A stretch of 64,000 nucleotides of DNA from Rhizobium sp. 16-488-2b (GTDB lineage: Bacteria; Pseudomonadota; Alphaproteobacteria; Rhizobiales; Rhizobiaceae), in the NCBI RefSeq assembly GCF_017741815.1, contig NZ_JAGHMF010000002.1, positions 62,001 through 126,000 of the forward strand. The letters are read 5' to 3'. Positions 18,676 to 27,894 of the stretch are shown here, piece by piece. Position 1 is the stretch's first letter. Each line of letters begins with the position of its first letter. The notes beneath the pieces are model-generated. The model ran no database searches. It worked only from the letters and a program-made list of their open reading frames with translations, and was not told the origin of the DNA. The position numbers were made by a program, and so were the translations under genes.

Positions 18676-19953
18676 ATGAGCACGGTTGAATACGACATCA
18701 CCAACGCCGCCGACCTTCAGCAGGCCGAAGACGCCATGCGCATGGGCGAGCTGGAAAACATGCGCCCGCTGCCGCGCATTTCGGTGCATGCCTTCTGCGA
18801 GAGCGAGGAACTGCAGCGGGTGATGGAGCGCTGCGGCAACGACCGCCGCCTATCGAAGGTCAGCCTGCGCATCACCAGCGGCGGCATCGCGGCCGCGGCC
18901 AACATGTTCGCCAGCGCGCCGACGCCGAACCTGATCATTCTCGAGACCCGCGCCGGCAGCGCCGGCCTGCTCAACGAGCTGGCACCGCTCGCCGCCGTCT
19001 GCGATCCCTCGACCAAGGTCATCATCGTCGGTTACCACAACGATATCGCACTCTATCGCGAGCTCATCCGCAACGGCATCTCCGAATACATCGTTCAGCC
19101 GGTTGCCATGCCCGACATCATGACGGCGATGGCGACGATCTTTGTCGATCCAGATGCCGAGCCATTGGGGCGCAGCATCGCCTTCATCGGCGCCAAGGGC
19201 GGCGTCGGCGCCTCGACCATCGCGCATAACTGCGCCTTCGGTATTTCGCGGTTGTTTTCGACCGAGACGATCCTCGCGGACCTCGACCTGCCCTACGGAA
19301 CCGCTAACATCGACTTCGACCAGGATCCGACGCAGGGGATCGCAGAAGCGGTCTATGCCCCGGAGCGCCTGGACGAGATGTTCCTCGACCGCCTGCTGAC
19401 GAAGTGCTCCGAGCATCTTTCGCTGCTGGCCGCGCCCTCCATCCTCGATCGCGCCTATGATTTCGACGGACATGCCTTCCAGCCGGTCATGGAGGTGCTG
19501 CAGCGCAGCGCGCCGGTGACCGTGCTCGACGTGCCGCACGCCTGGTCCGAATGGACCCGCTCTGTACTCGGTGCCGCCGACGAGGTGGTGATCTGCGCGT
19601 CGCCCGATCTTGCCAATCTGCGCAACACGAAGAACCTGATCGACGCGCTGCGCAAGATGCGGCCGAACGACAAGCCACCTCATCTCGTTCTCAACCAGGT
19701 GGGCATGCCGAAGCGTCCCGAGATCAGCCCGTCTGATTTCTGCGAGCCGCTGGAATGCGAGCCCGTCGCCATCATCCCGTTCGACGGCAACCTTTTCGGA
19801 ACGGCTGCCAATAGCGGCCGGATGATCTCGGAGATGGATCCGAAATCGCCGACGGCCGAGACCTTCTCACAGCTGTCGCACATCGTTACCGGGCGCATCG
19901 CCGTCAAGAAGGCGAAGAAGAGCAGTCTTCTCAGCCTCCTGAAACGCAAGTAG
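18676..19953 (+). CDS. cpaE: Pilus assembly ATPase-like protein CpaE (TadZ)
   Basis: The 425-residue protein combines an N-terminal atypical receiver-like domain (about residues 35-155) and a C-terminal ParA/MinD-type ATPase domain with a deviant Walker A (GAKGGVGAST, near residue 173) as usual for CpaE/TadZ, which localises the pilus machine to the pole. The start at 18676 gives the normal N-terminus; the frame is open upstream but overlaps cpaD. It lies between cpaD and cpaF in the standard order. Confidence 0.93.
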   Translation: MSTVEYDITNAADLQQAEDAMRMGELENMRPLPRISVHAFCESEELQRVMERCGNDRRLSKVSLRITSGGIAAAANMFASAPTPNLIILETRAGSAGLLNELAPLAAVCDPSTKVIIVGYHNDIALYRELIRNGISEYIVQPVAMPDIMTAMATIFVDPDAEPLGRSIAFIGAKGGVGASTIAHNCAFGISRLFSTETILADLDLPYGTANIDFDQDPTQGIAEAVYAPERLDEMFLDRLLTKCSEHLSLLAAPSILDRAYDFDGHAFQPVMEVLQRSAPVTVLDVPHAWSEWTRSVLGAADEVVICASPDLANLRNTKNLIDALRKMRPNDKPPHLVLNQVGMPKRPEISPSDFCEPLECEPVAIIPFDGNLFGTAANSGRMISEMDPKSPTAETFSQLSHIVTGRIAVKKAKKSSLLSLLKRK

Positions 19954-19975
19954 CCCACCAGGAGTGGAATAAGGC

Positions 19976-21448
19976 ATGTTCGGAAAACGCGGAAACGAAG
20001 GATCTGGCAAGGCGGGCGGCACGATCGCGCCACCGCCGCCTGTTGCTGCGCCTTCCTCGTCGTCGGCGCCCGCCGTCTTCGTCGAGCCGCAGCGCGAGCA
20101 GGCACGCCAGCAGGTGGCGCCGCCGCCGATGCAGACGCCGCAGCGCAAGCGCCCTGCCCGCACCGACGAATATTACGACACCAAGGCGCAGGTGTTCTCG
20201 GCGCTGATCGACACGATCGACCTCTCGCAGCTCGCCAAGCTCGACGGCGAAAGCGCGCGCGAGGAAATTCGCGATATCGTCAACGATATCATCACGATCA
20301 AGAACTTCGCGATGTCGATTTCCGAGCAGGAAGAACTGCTCGACGATATCTGCAACGACGTTCTCGGTTACGGTCCGCTGGAGCCACTCCTGGCGCGCGA
20401 CGACATCGCCGACATCATGGTCAACGGCTCCGGCAAGACCTTCATCGAAGTGGGCGGCAAGACGCTGGAATCGGAAGTGCGCTTCCGCGACAACGCCCAG
20501 CTCTTGTCGATCTGCCAGCGCATCGTCAGCCAGGTCGGCCGCCGCGTCGACGAATCCAGCCCGATCTGCGACGCCCGCCTTCCCGACGGCTCACGCGTCA
20601 ACGTGATTGCGCCGCCGCTCGCCATCGACGGCCCGGCGCTCACCATCCGTAAGTTCAAGAAGGACAAGCTGACGCTCGACCAGCTGGTGCGCTTCGGGGC
20701 GATCACGCCCGAGGGCGCGACGCTGCTGCAGATCATCGGCCGCGTCCGCTGCAATATCGTCATCTCCGGCGGTACCGGCTCGGGCAAGACGACGTTGCTC
20801 AACTGCCTCACCAACTACATCGACCGCGACGAGCGCGTCATCACCTGCGAGGACACGGCCGAACTGCAGCTGCAGCAGCCGCATGTGGTGCGGCTCGAAA
20901 CCCGCCCGCCGAACATCGAAGGCGAAGGCGAGATCACCATGCGCGATCTGGTCAAGAACTGCCTGCGTATGCGCCCTGAACGCATCATCGTCGGCGAAGT
21001 GCGCGGACCGGAGGTCTTCGACCTCCTGCAGGCGATGAACACCGGCCACGACGGCTCGATGGGCACGATCCACTCCAACTCGCCGCGCGAATGCCTCAGC
21101 CGTATCGAATCGATGATCGCCATGGGCGGCTATTCGTTGCCGGCCAAGACGGTTCGCGAAATCATCTCGAACTCGATCGACATCGTCGTCCAGGCCGCGC
21201 GTCTTCGCGATGGATCGCGCCGCATCACTCAGATCACCGAGGTGATGGGCATGGAAGGCGACGTAATCATCACCCAGGATCTGATGCGCTACGAGATCGA
21301 AGGGGAAGACGCCTCGGGACGGATCATCGGCCGGCACAAGTCGACCGGCATCGGCAAGCCGAATTTCTGGGATCGCGCCCGCTACTACAACGAAGAAAAG
21401 CGGCTCGCCGCGGCGCTCGACGAGATGGAAGAGAAGTCGAAGGATTAG
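19976..21448 (+). CDS. cpaF: Pilus secretion ATPase CpaF (TadA)
   Basis: The 490-residue hexameric type II/IV secretion ATPase powers Flp pilus assembly. After a Pro/Ala-rich N-terminal linker (residues 1-65) come the CpaF N-domain and the ATPase core: Walker [10 protein letters not shown], the EDTAELQL Asp box, Walker B region [16 protein letters not shown] and the His box [12 protein letters not shown]. It is cytoplasmic and works with the TadB/TadC platform encoded next. Confidence 0.95.
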   Translation: MFGKRGNEGSGKAGGTIAPPPPVAAPSSSSAPAVFVEPQREQARQQVAPPPMQTPQRKRPARTDEYYDTKAQVFSALIDTIDLSQLAKLDGESAREEIRDIVNDIITIKNFAMSISEQEELLDDICNDVLGYGPLEPLLARDDIADIMVNGSGKTFIEVGGKTLESEVRFRDNAQLLSICQRIVSQVGRRVDESSPICDARLPDGSRVNVIAPPLAIDGPALTIRKFKKDKLTLDQLVRFGAITPEGATLLQIIGRVRCNIVISGGTGSGKTTLLNCLTNYIDRDERVITCEDTAELQLQQPHVVRLETRPPNIEGEGEITMRDLVKNCLRMRPERIIVGEVRGPEVFDLLQAMNTGHDGSMGTIHSNSPRECLSRIESMIAMGGYSLPAKTVREIISNSIDIVVQAARLRDGSRRITQITEVMGMEGDVIITQDLMRYEIEGEDASGRIIGRHKSTGIGKPNFWDRARYYNEEKRLAAALDEMEEKSKD

Positions 21449-21452
21449 GATT

Positions 21453-22460
21453 ATGTTCGGTTTCGATCCGATCGTGCTGGGTATCGTGCTGCTCGTGGCC
21501 ATTTCGGCCGGCGCGGTCTGCTACGGCCTGCTCTTCTCACGGATGGAAACCGAAAAGAAGGCGGCAAGCCGCGTCAGCCGGGTCGCATCCGCCGAACTCG
21601 ACAAGCAGAACGTCAAGGCCGCCCGCGACCGCGTCCAGGAAATGTCGAAGCGTCGCAAGTCGATGCAGGACAACCTGAAGGATCTCGAAAAGCGGCAACA
21701 GGAAAACGCCAAGAGAAAGCTCACGCTGAAATCGCGCCTGACGCAGGCCGGCATCTCGATCACGCCCGGCCGGTTCTACATGTTCAGCGCCATTTTCGGC
21801 CTTGTTCTGATGTTTCTCGCATTCCTGGCCGACGCTCCCACCATGGTCGTCCTCGGCCTGCCTATCGTGGCAGGACTGGGATTGCCGCGCTGGATCCTCA
21901 GCTTCCTGATCAAGCGCCGTCAGAACAAGTTCCTCGACGAATTCCCGAACGCGCTCGATGTCATCGTACGGTCGATCAAATCAGGCCTTCCGCTGAACGA
22001 CGCCATCCGGTTGATTGCCAACGAGGGCAAGGAGCCGGTCAAGGGCGAGTTCCGTCGCGTGGTCGAATCCCAGCAGATCGGCCTCAGCGTGCCCGACGCC
22101 TGCACGCGCATGGGCAACCACATGCCGCTGCAGGAAGTGAACTTTTTCGCGATCGTCATCGCCATTCAGTCGCAAGCGGGCGGCAACCTCTCCGAAGCGA
22201 TCGGCAACCTCGCAAAGGTGCTGCGCGAGCGCAAGAAGATGAAGGCAAAGGTCAAGGCGCTCTCGATGGAAGCCAAGGCATCGGCCGTCATCATCGGCGC
22301 ACTGCCGTTCATCGTCGCGACCCTCGTCTACCTGACGTCGCCGCAATACATGATGGTGCTGTTCACCGACCCCCGCGGCCACCTGATCATGGGCGCTTCG
22401 GCGGTGTGGATGTCGATCGGCATCTTCGTCATGCGCAACATGGTCAATTTCGATATCTAA
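21453..22460 (+). CDS. tadB: Tad pilus inner-membrane platform protein TadB
   Basis: The 335-residue protein carries a T2SSF (GspF) domain: one N-terminal membrane helix, a charged coiled-coil-like stretch rich in Lys, Arg and Glu (residues 30-90), further membrane helices, and the cytoplasmic GspF core with FPNALDVIVRSIKSGLPLNDA (about residues 167-187). It starts 4 nt after cpaF and is followed 13 nt later by tadC, with which it forms the membrane platform. Confidence 0.93.
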   Translation: MFGFDPIVLGIVLLVAISAGAVCYGLLFSRMETEKKAASRVSRVASAELDKQNVKAARDRVQEMSKRRKSMQDNLKDLEKRQQENAKRKLTLKSRLTQAGISITPGRFYMFSAIFGLVLMFLAFLADAPTMVVLGLPIVAGLGLPRWILSFLIKRRQNKFLDEFPNALDVIVRSIKSGLPLNDAIRLIANEGKEPVKGEFRRVVESQQIGLSVPDACTRMGNHMPLQEVNFFAIVIAIQSQAGGNLSEAIGNLAKVLRERKKMKAKVKALSMEAKASAVIIGALPFIVATLVYLTSPQYMMVLFTDPRGHLIMGASAVWMSIGIFVMRNMVNFDI

Positions 22461-22473
22461 CCGAGGCAATGCG

Positions 22474-23460
22474 ATGTCGTCCGATCTTGCGAGTTCCCTG
22501 ACCGATCCCTCGATGCTGATCGCGGTGCTGGTGGCGCTGGCGGTGTTTGCGACGCTCTACACGCTCGCCATCCCCTTCTTCGAGCGCGGCGATCTCAACC
22601 AGCGCATGAAGGCGGTCTCGACGGAGCGCGAGCAGATGCGCGCCCGCGAACGCGCGCGGATGAACGCGGAATCGACCGGCAGCAAGGCGTCGCTGCGCAC
22701 GCAGAACAACCGCTCCGTTCGCCAGATCGTCGAGCGCTTCAACCTGCGCGAGGCGCTGGTCGACGAGAACACCATGAACAAGCTGCGCGCGGCGGGCTAT
22801 CGCTCGGAAAACGCGCTCAACATGTTCCTGGTCGCGCGCTTTCTCCTGCCTTTCTGCTTTTTCGCGCTGGCGATCTTCTGGGTGTTCGGCCTCGACCACC
22901 TCGTCGACAAGCCGACGCCGATCCGCTTTCTCGCGACGCTCTGCTTTGCCTATGTCGGCTTCTACGCACCGAATATCTTCATCTCCAACAAGATGAAAAA
23001 GCGGCAGCATTCGATCAAGCGCGCCTGGCCGGATGCGCTGGACCTGATGCTGATCTGCGTCGAATCCGGTATCTCGATCGAAGCCGCGATGCGTCGCGTT
23101 TCGGAGGAACTCGGCGAGGCCTCTCCGCCGCTCGCGGAAGAGATGGTGCTGACGACGGCCGAGCTTTCCTTCCTGCCCGATCGCCGCGTGGCGCTCGAAA
23201 ATCTCGGCACGCGCACGCAGATCCCGATCGTGCAGTCGGTCGTGCAGGCGCTGATGCAGGCCGATCGCTACGGTACGCCGATCTCGCAGGCGCTGCGCGT
23301 TCTTGCCCAGGAAGGCCGCGACGAGCGGATGAACGAGGCGGAGAAGAAGGCCGCCGCGCTGCCGCCGAAGCTCACCGTGCCGATGATCCTGTTCTTCCTG
23401 CCGGTTCTGGTCGCCGTCATTCTCGGCCCGGCCGGTATCCAGGTCGCCGACCGGTTCTAA
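22474..23460 (+). CDS. tadC: Tad pilus inner-membrane platform protein TadC
   Basis: The 328-residue second GspF-domain protein of the Tad system shows the same architecture as TadB: N-terminal helix, basic linker, paired central membrane helices and the cytoplasmic GspF segment WPDALDLMLICVESGISIEAA (about residues 184-204), with C-terminal helices. It ends the cpa-tad operon; no clear terminator hairpin is visible before the following LysE-type gene. Confidence 0.93.
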   Translation: MSSDLASSLTDPSMLIAVLVALAVFATLYTLAIPFFERGDLNQRMKAVSTEREQMRARERARMNAESTGSKASLRTQNNRSVRQIVERFNLREALVDENTMNKLRAAGYRSENALNMFLVARFLLPFCFFALAIFWVFGLDHLVDKPTPIRFLATLCFAYVGFYAPNIFISNKMKKRQHSIKRAWPDALDLMLICVESGISIEAAMRRVSEELGEASPPLAEEMVLTTAELSFLPDRRVALENLGTRTQIPIVQSVVQALMQADRYGTPISQALRVLAQEGRDERMNEAEKKAAALPPKLTVPMILFFLPVLVAVILGPAGIQVADRF

Positions 23461-23556
23461 GAGCAGCGGCCGTTAGCACAGCCTATTTTTAGGATGGACC
23501 GCCACGCTGGGTCGTGTGACATTCAAAGACGCCACCCCCACCCACGGACCATTGCC

Positions 23557-24189
23557 ATGTCGTCGCTCAGTGTCTTTCTCAGCATTATCGCAACGCTCTC
23601 GATCGGCGCGATGAGCCCGGGGCCGAGCTTCGTTCTCGTTTCCAGGATCGCCGTGGCGCGCTCACGCGTCGACGGGCTTGCGGCGGCCGCTGGCATGGGT
23701 CTCGGCGGCGTTCTGTTCAGCATACTGGCGCTGGCGGGGCTGACAGCCCTGCTCTCGCAGTTCGGCTGGCTCTATCTGGCGCTGAAGGTCGCGGGCGGGC
23801 TCTATCTCGCCTATATAGCCTACAAGATCTGGCGCGGCGCGAGCGAGCCGCTTGAGATCGGCGAGACGACCGCCGCCAGCCGCGCCGTCGGCCGCAGCTT
23901 CATGACAGCGTTCCTGACGCAGGTCAGCAATCCGAAGACAATCGTCGTCTATGCCAGCATTTTCGCGGCGCTCTTGCCGAAGACCATTCCGCTGGAATTG
24001 TTCGTGGCGATCCCGCTTGGGGTCTTCGTCGTCGAGGCCGGGTGGTACACGATCGTGGCGCTGGCTTTCTCGGCCCGGCACCCGCGCCGGATCTATCTCG
24101 CCGCAAAGAAGTGGATCGACCGCGCGGCCGGCGCCGTCATGGCCGGGCTTGGCCTGCAGCTTGTCGTGACGGGCCTGAGCGGCCGGTAG
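23557..24189 (+). CDS. LysE/RhtB-family amino-acid exporter
   Basis: The 210-residue membrane protein has about six helices and the LysE/RhtB N-terminal signature (SIGAMSPGPSFVLVSRIAVARSR) with the later LTQVSNPKTIVVYASIFAALLP. The family exports amino acids or related small metabolites; the substrate cannot be inferred. The ATG at 23557 is used because the family starts there; the open frame upstream is charged and non-conserved. It is probably independent of the pilus operon. Confidence 0.88.
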   Translation: MSSLSVFLSIIATLSIGAMSPGPSFVLVSRIAVARSRVDGLAAAAGMGLGGVLFSILALAGLTALLSQFGWLYLALKVAGGLYLAYIAYKIWRGASEPLEIGETTAASRAVGRSFMTAFLTQVSNPKTIVVYASIFAALLPKTIPLELFVAIPLGVFVVEAGWYTIVALAFSARHPRRIYLAAKKWIDRAAGAVMAGLGLQLVVTGLSGR

Positions 24190-24196
24190 GCTTTAA

Positions 24197-25027
24197 TCAG
24201 TTGGCGCTGCTTGTTTCAGCGCCCACATCCTTGGCGGCGAGCTTCTGCCAGGAATTCTGCTGCGACATCATCGAGCGGAGATAGGCGACGTTGGCATCGG
24301 CCTGCTGCGGCGAGAGTTCGCCACGGGCGATCTTTTCCGCTTCCGGGAAGCGGCCCTGCAGGCCGACGACGAGCGCGAGATTCTGGCGCACGCGGCTATC
24401 GGCCGTCGGCTGGGCTGCTGCCTGACGCAAATAGGTTTCGGCGGTCCGGAGATCGCGGGTGAGCACGTAGGACATGCCGAGGTTGGAGAGGATCGACGGC
24501 TCGCCCGGCTGCAGATCGAGCGCGTCGCGATAGCGCTGGCGGGCCTCGCTCGAACGGCCGAGCTGATCGAGGATGGCGCCCTCAGCGGAGACGAGCTTCC
24601 AGTCGGGACGGTCGGCCGTCTGGGCGCGGCCGATGGTGTCGAGCGCCTGCTGCAGCTGGCCGGCGGCGGCCTGCGCCTTGCCATAAGCTGCGAGCACGTT
24701 GCGATCCTGCGGATTGGCGATCGCCACCTGCTGCATGACGGCGAGCGCCTGGGCGTCCCTGCCCTGCATGCGCAGGAGATTGGCGTAGTTGACGCCGTTG
24801 ACGGGATCGCGCGGGTTCTTCTCGTAGGCCTGACCGACGCGATCGGTGGCGGAGCGCACTTCCTGATCGTTCATCGTCTCGACCGGCTTGTTCAGCGCGA
24901 CCGGGATGGAGCCCGTCGTCATCCTGTCCTTGGTGGTGTTGCAACCGGCCAGCATCAGGGCCAGCATCGCGGTTGCCGCGCACTGGAGGAGACGGGTTTT
25001 CGAAGTGGTGTCGACCAAAGCAGCCAT
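24197..25027 (-). CDS. TadD-like TPR lipoprotein
   Basis: The 276-residue protein has a lipoprotein signal (LMLAGC, Cys near residue 29) followed by several tetratricopeptide repeats, for example around NPRDPVNGVNYANLLRMQG, NPQDRNVLAAYGKAQAAAG and QPGEPSILSNLGMSYVLT. TPR lipoproteins of this kind (TadD) serve Tad secretin assembly; its place beside the cpa-tad operon supports that role, although it is on the opposite strand and separated by the LysE gene. Confidence 0.82.
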   Translation of the reverse strand: MAALVDTTSKTRLLQCAATAMLALMLAGCNTTKDRMTTGSIPVALNKPVETMNDQEVRSATDRVGQAYEKNPRDPVNGVNYANLLRMQGRDAQALAVMQQVAIANPQDRNVLAAYGKAQAAAGQLQQALDTIGRAQTADRPDWKLVSAEGAILDQLGRSSEARQRYRDALDLQPGEPSILSNLGMSYVLTRDLRTAETYLRQAAAQPTADSRVRQNLALVVGLQGRFPEAEKIARGELSPQQADANVAYLRSMMSQQNSWQKLAAKDVGAETSSAN

Positions 25028-25171
25028 CGCGGTTTCCTGAAATCAGAAATCGGCGCCTGACCTAAAAGCGGAACAGGGAAAGGCTTTGACGCAATCTACG
25101 CTCAAGCAATAGTCTGTTAACCCTAACGGAACGTTAAAATATGATTCCCGGACGCCCCCGAAGGATAAACA

Positions 25172-26560
25172 ATGCCCCCGTTCCAGTTCATCGAGAGACC
25201 GACCCCCTTCAACTCCAAGGGCGGCCAGACCCTGCCGATCTTCGCCGTCACGCCGGCGCATATCGAAACTGGGACGATTGATCCGATCGCGCTCGATTGG
25301 GCGAAGAAGGCGGGCTACAAGGCCGAAAGCGGCTCGCTGCTGCTGATCCCGACTGCCGAAGGCCATCTCGGCGGCGCTCTCTTCGGCCTCGGCACCAATC
25401 CTTCCGAACAGCCCTATATCACCGGCAAGCTGGCGCGCGCGCTGCCGGCGGGCGACTGGCATATCGAGACGGCGCCGCTGACGGCCAACCGGCTGGCGCT
25501 CGGCTTCGGCCTCGGGAGCTACCGCTTCGACCGCTACAAATCCGAGAAGCAGCCGGCCGGCACCCTGATGATCCCACGCGATGCCGATGCCGCCGATATC
25601 AAGCGGCAGCTGGCCGGCGTCTTCCTCGCCCGCGACCTGATCAACACCCCCACCAACGACATGGGCCCGAACGAGCTGGAAGCGGCGTTCCGCGGGCTTG
25701 CGGCGCACTACAAGGCGGAGATCTCGGTGATCTCGGGCGACGATCTCCGGCATAATTTCCCGCTGGTCCACACGGTCGGCCGCGCCAGCGCCGACGCGCC
25801 GCGACTGATGGAACTGCGCTGGGGCAAGAAGGGTCATCGCAAGATCACGCTGGTCGGCAAGGGCGTGTGCTTCGACACGGGCGGTCTCGACATCAAGCCC
25901 GCCTCCTCGATGCTTCTGATGAAGAAGGATATGGGGGGTGCGGCCAACGTCATGGGCCTGGCGCTGATGATCATGGATGCCAAGCTGAAGGTCGACCTGC
26001 GCGTCGTCATTCCCGTGGTCGAGAACTCTATTTCGTCGAACGCCTTCCGCCCCGGCGACATCTACAAGAGCCGCAAGGGTCTGACGGTGCAGATCGACAA
26101 CACCGACGCCGAGGGCCGCCTGATCCTCGCCGACGCGCTGGCCTACGCCGACGAGGAAGAGCCCGACCTTATGATCGACATGGCGACGCTGACGGGGGCT
26201 GCGCGCGTGGCGCTCGGACCCGACCTGCCACCCTTCTTCACCGACGATACCGATCTCGCGCGCGACTTGATGGAATCGAGCATCGAGACCGACGATCCGC
26301 TCTGGCGGCTGCCGCTTTATGCCGGCTACGAAAAGGATATCCGCGCCAAGTTCGCCGACATCACCAATGCGCCGGCAGGCGGCATGGCGGGCGCGATCAC
26401 GGCGGCGCTGTTCCTGAAGCGCTTCGTCAGCCATGCCAAGAGCTGGGCGCATTTCGACATTTACGGCTGGGCGCCTTCGGAGCGTCCGCATTCGCCCGGC
26501 GGCGGCGAGGCGCAGGCGATCCGGGCGCTTTACCACCACATCCGCGAGAGCGTGCGCTAG
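25172..26560 (+). CDS. Leucyl aminopeptidase family protein (M17)
   Basis: The 462-residue cytosolic metallopeptidase has the M17 catalytic core: VGKGVCFDTGGLDIKP with the first metal-ligand Lys/Asp region, KKDMGGAANV, and the signature NTDAEGRLILADAL. The N-terminal half is the divergent macro-like domain. It is more like the PepB/short leucyl aminopeptidases of alphaproteobacteria than classical PepA. A strong hairpin follows the gene. It removes N-terminal residues from peptides in general protein turnover. Confidence 0.93.
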   Translation: MPPFQFIERPTPFNSKGGQTLPIFAVTPAHIETGTIDPIALDWAKKAGYKAESGSLLLIPTAEGHLGGALFGLGTNPSEQPYITGKLARALPAGDWHIETAPLTANRLALGFGLGSYRFDRYKSEKQPAGTLMIPRDADAADIKRQLAGVFLARDLINTPTNDMGPNELEAAFRGLAAHYKAEISVISGDDLRHNFPLVHTVGRASADAPRLMELRWGKKGHRKITLVGKGVCFDTGGLDIKPASSMLLMKKDMGGAANVMGLALMIMDAKLKVDLRVVIPVVENSISSNAFRPGDIYKSRKGLTVQIDNTDAEGRLILADALAYADEEEPDLMIDMATLTGAARVALGPDLPPFFTDDTDLARDLMESSIETDDPLWRLPLYAGYEKDIRAKFADITNAPAGGMAGAITAALFLKRFVSHAKSWAHFDIYGWAPSERPHSPGGGEAQAIRALYHHIRESVR

Positions 26561-26590
26561 ACTCCGATCGTTAAAATTTTATTCACCCTG

Positions 26591-26614
26591 TGGGGCGGCA
26601 GATTTGCCGCCCCA
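26591..26614 (+). terminator. Hairpin terminator after the aminopeptidase gene
   Basis: TGGGGCGGCA (26591-26600) and TGCCGCCCCA (26605-26614) form a perfect 10-bp GC-rich stem with loop GATT, 30 nt after the stop. The T-tract that follows is short, so termination may be partial. Confidence 0.65.
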
Positions 26615-26675
26615 TTGCGTTGTGCGGATACGTGCCGGAAAATGGAACGCAGGCGTAACGAATGCGGGAGGGGCC

Positions 26676-27020
26676 GTGCCGATCGAATTGACCGCATCGC
26701 AGGCGCTCGGGCTCTGGCATGGCGTCTCGCTCGACCAGGTTCGCCACGACGACCGCGATTTGACATTGCGCCAGATGGCGATCCTGCTGCATATCTATCT
26801 CGTGCCGCCGCCGCATACCGTGCGCGGACTGGCCGCCGAGCTCAATGTGACCAAGCCCGTCATCACCCGGGCGCTCGATACGATGGGCGAGATGGGGTTG
26901 GTGGACCGGGTGCGCGATGACAGCGACCGGCGCAACGTGCTGATCAAGCGCACCGTGGGCGGCGCGCTTTACCTGGAAAAACTGGGCGACCGCGTGCGTG
27001 AGCACGGGCGCCGGCTGTGA
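26676..27020 (+). CDS. MarR-family transcriptional regulator
   Basis: The 114-residue protein is a compact winged-helix regulator: LTLRQMAILLHIYL, then the recognition region TVRGLAAELNVTKPVITRALDTMGEMGLVDRVRD and the wing DSDRRNVLIKRTVGG. A GTG start with GGGAGGGG just upstream is used; no in-frame ATG gives a better product. It is followed 16 nt later by the NlpC/P60 gene, so the two are likely cotranscribed. The regulated genes cannot be told from the sequence. Confidence 0.82.
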   Translation: MPIELTASQALGLWHGVSLDQVRHDDRDLTLRQMAILLHIYLVPPPHTVRGLAAELNVTKPVITRALDTMGEMGLVDRVRDDSDRRNVLIKRTVGGALYLEKLGDRVREHGRRL

Positions 27021-27036
27021 CTTTGAGGACAAGACC

Positions 27037-27894
27037 ATGACCACGCTCGACCGCCGCCTGCACGCCTTCAGGGACGACCTCGCCGAGCGCGGGCTGGAAG
27101 GACAGGTCACGGCGCCGCGCTTTACCGACGGGACGCCGGCGCGCATCGTAATGCCAGTCGTGGGGCTGCGGCCGCGGCCGGACGCGACCGTTGGTATCGA
27201 CACCGAGCTCTTGTTCGGCGAGGACGCGACCGTGCTCGACCGCGCGGATGGATGGTGCTGGATCAAGGCGCGGTCGGACAACTACGTCGGCTACCTGCCC
27301 GAGAGCGCCGTGAGCGAAACCTCGCCCGCGCCGACCCATATCGTGACCGTTCAGCGCACCTTCCTCTATCGCGAGCCGGAACTGCGCAAACCCTATAACG
27401 ACATTCTTTCGATGGGCAGCCGCGTGGCGGTCGCCGGCACCGCCGAGGCGCGCGGCAACCACTATGTGACGCTGGAAGACGGCACGGCGATCTTCGCCAA
27501 GCATGTGCAGCCGATCGGCGCGCTTGACGGCGAGGACTATGTCGATATCGCCGCCCGTTTTGTCGAAACGCCCTATCTCTGGGGCGGCCGCTCCGGGCTT
27601 GGGATCGATTGCTCCGGGCTGGTGCAGCTTTCCATGCTGATGACCGGCCGCGCCGCGCCGCGCGATACGGACATGCAGGCATCAGCGCTCGGCACCCCGA
27701 TCACCCGCGAGGAACTGCGACGCGGCGACCTGGTGTTCTGGAAGGGGCATGTGGCGATCATGGAGGATGCGGAGACGATCCTGCACGCGACCGGCCATAC
27801 CATGACGGTGGTACGCGAGAATTTCGAAGAGGCCGTCCAGCGTATCGGCTGGCTCTACGAGCAGCCGAACGGCTATCGCCGGCCTGTTAACTGA
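27037..27894 (+). CDS. NlpC/P60-family cell-wall hydrolase with SH3-like domains
   Basis: The 285-residue protein has two bacterial SH3-like segments (about residues 45-90 and 105-155) followed by a C-terminal NlpC/P60 domain with catalytic Cys in GIDCSGLVQ, His in KGHVAIM and the third polar site near LHATGH. The family cleaves D-Glu-mesoDAP bonds in peptidoglycan peptides. No signal peptide is visible, so it may act on imported muropeptides. Its 3' end overlaps the convergent amidase gene by 8 nt. Confidence 0.88.
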   Translation: MTTLDRRLHAFRDDLAERGLEGQVTAPRFTDGTPARIVMPVVGLRPRPDATVGIDTELLFGEDATVLDRADGWCWIKARSDNYVGYLPESAVSETSPAPTHIVTVQRTFLYREPELRKPYNDILSMGSRVAVAGTAEARGNHYVTLEDGTAIFAKHVQPIGALDGEDYVDIAARFVETPYLWGGRSGLGIDCSGLVQLSMLMTGRAAPRDTDMQASALGTPITREELRRGDLVFWKGHVAIMEDAETILHATGHTMTVVRENFEEAVQRIGWLYEQPNGYRRPVN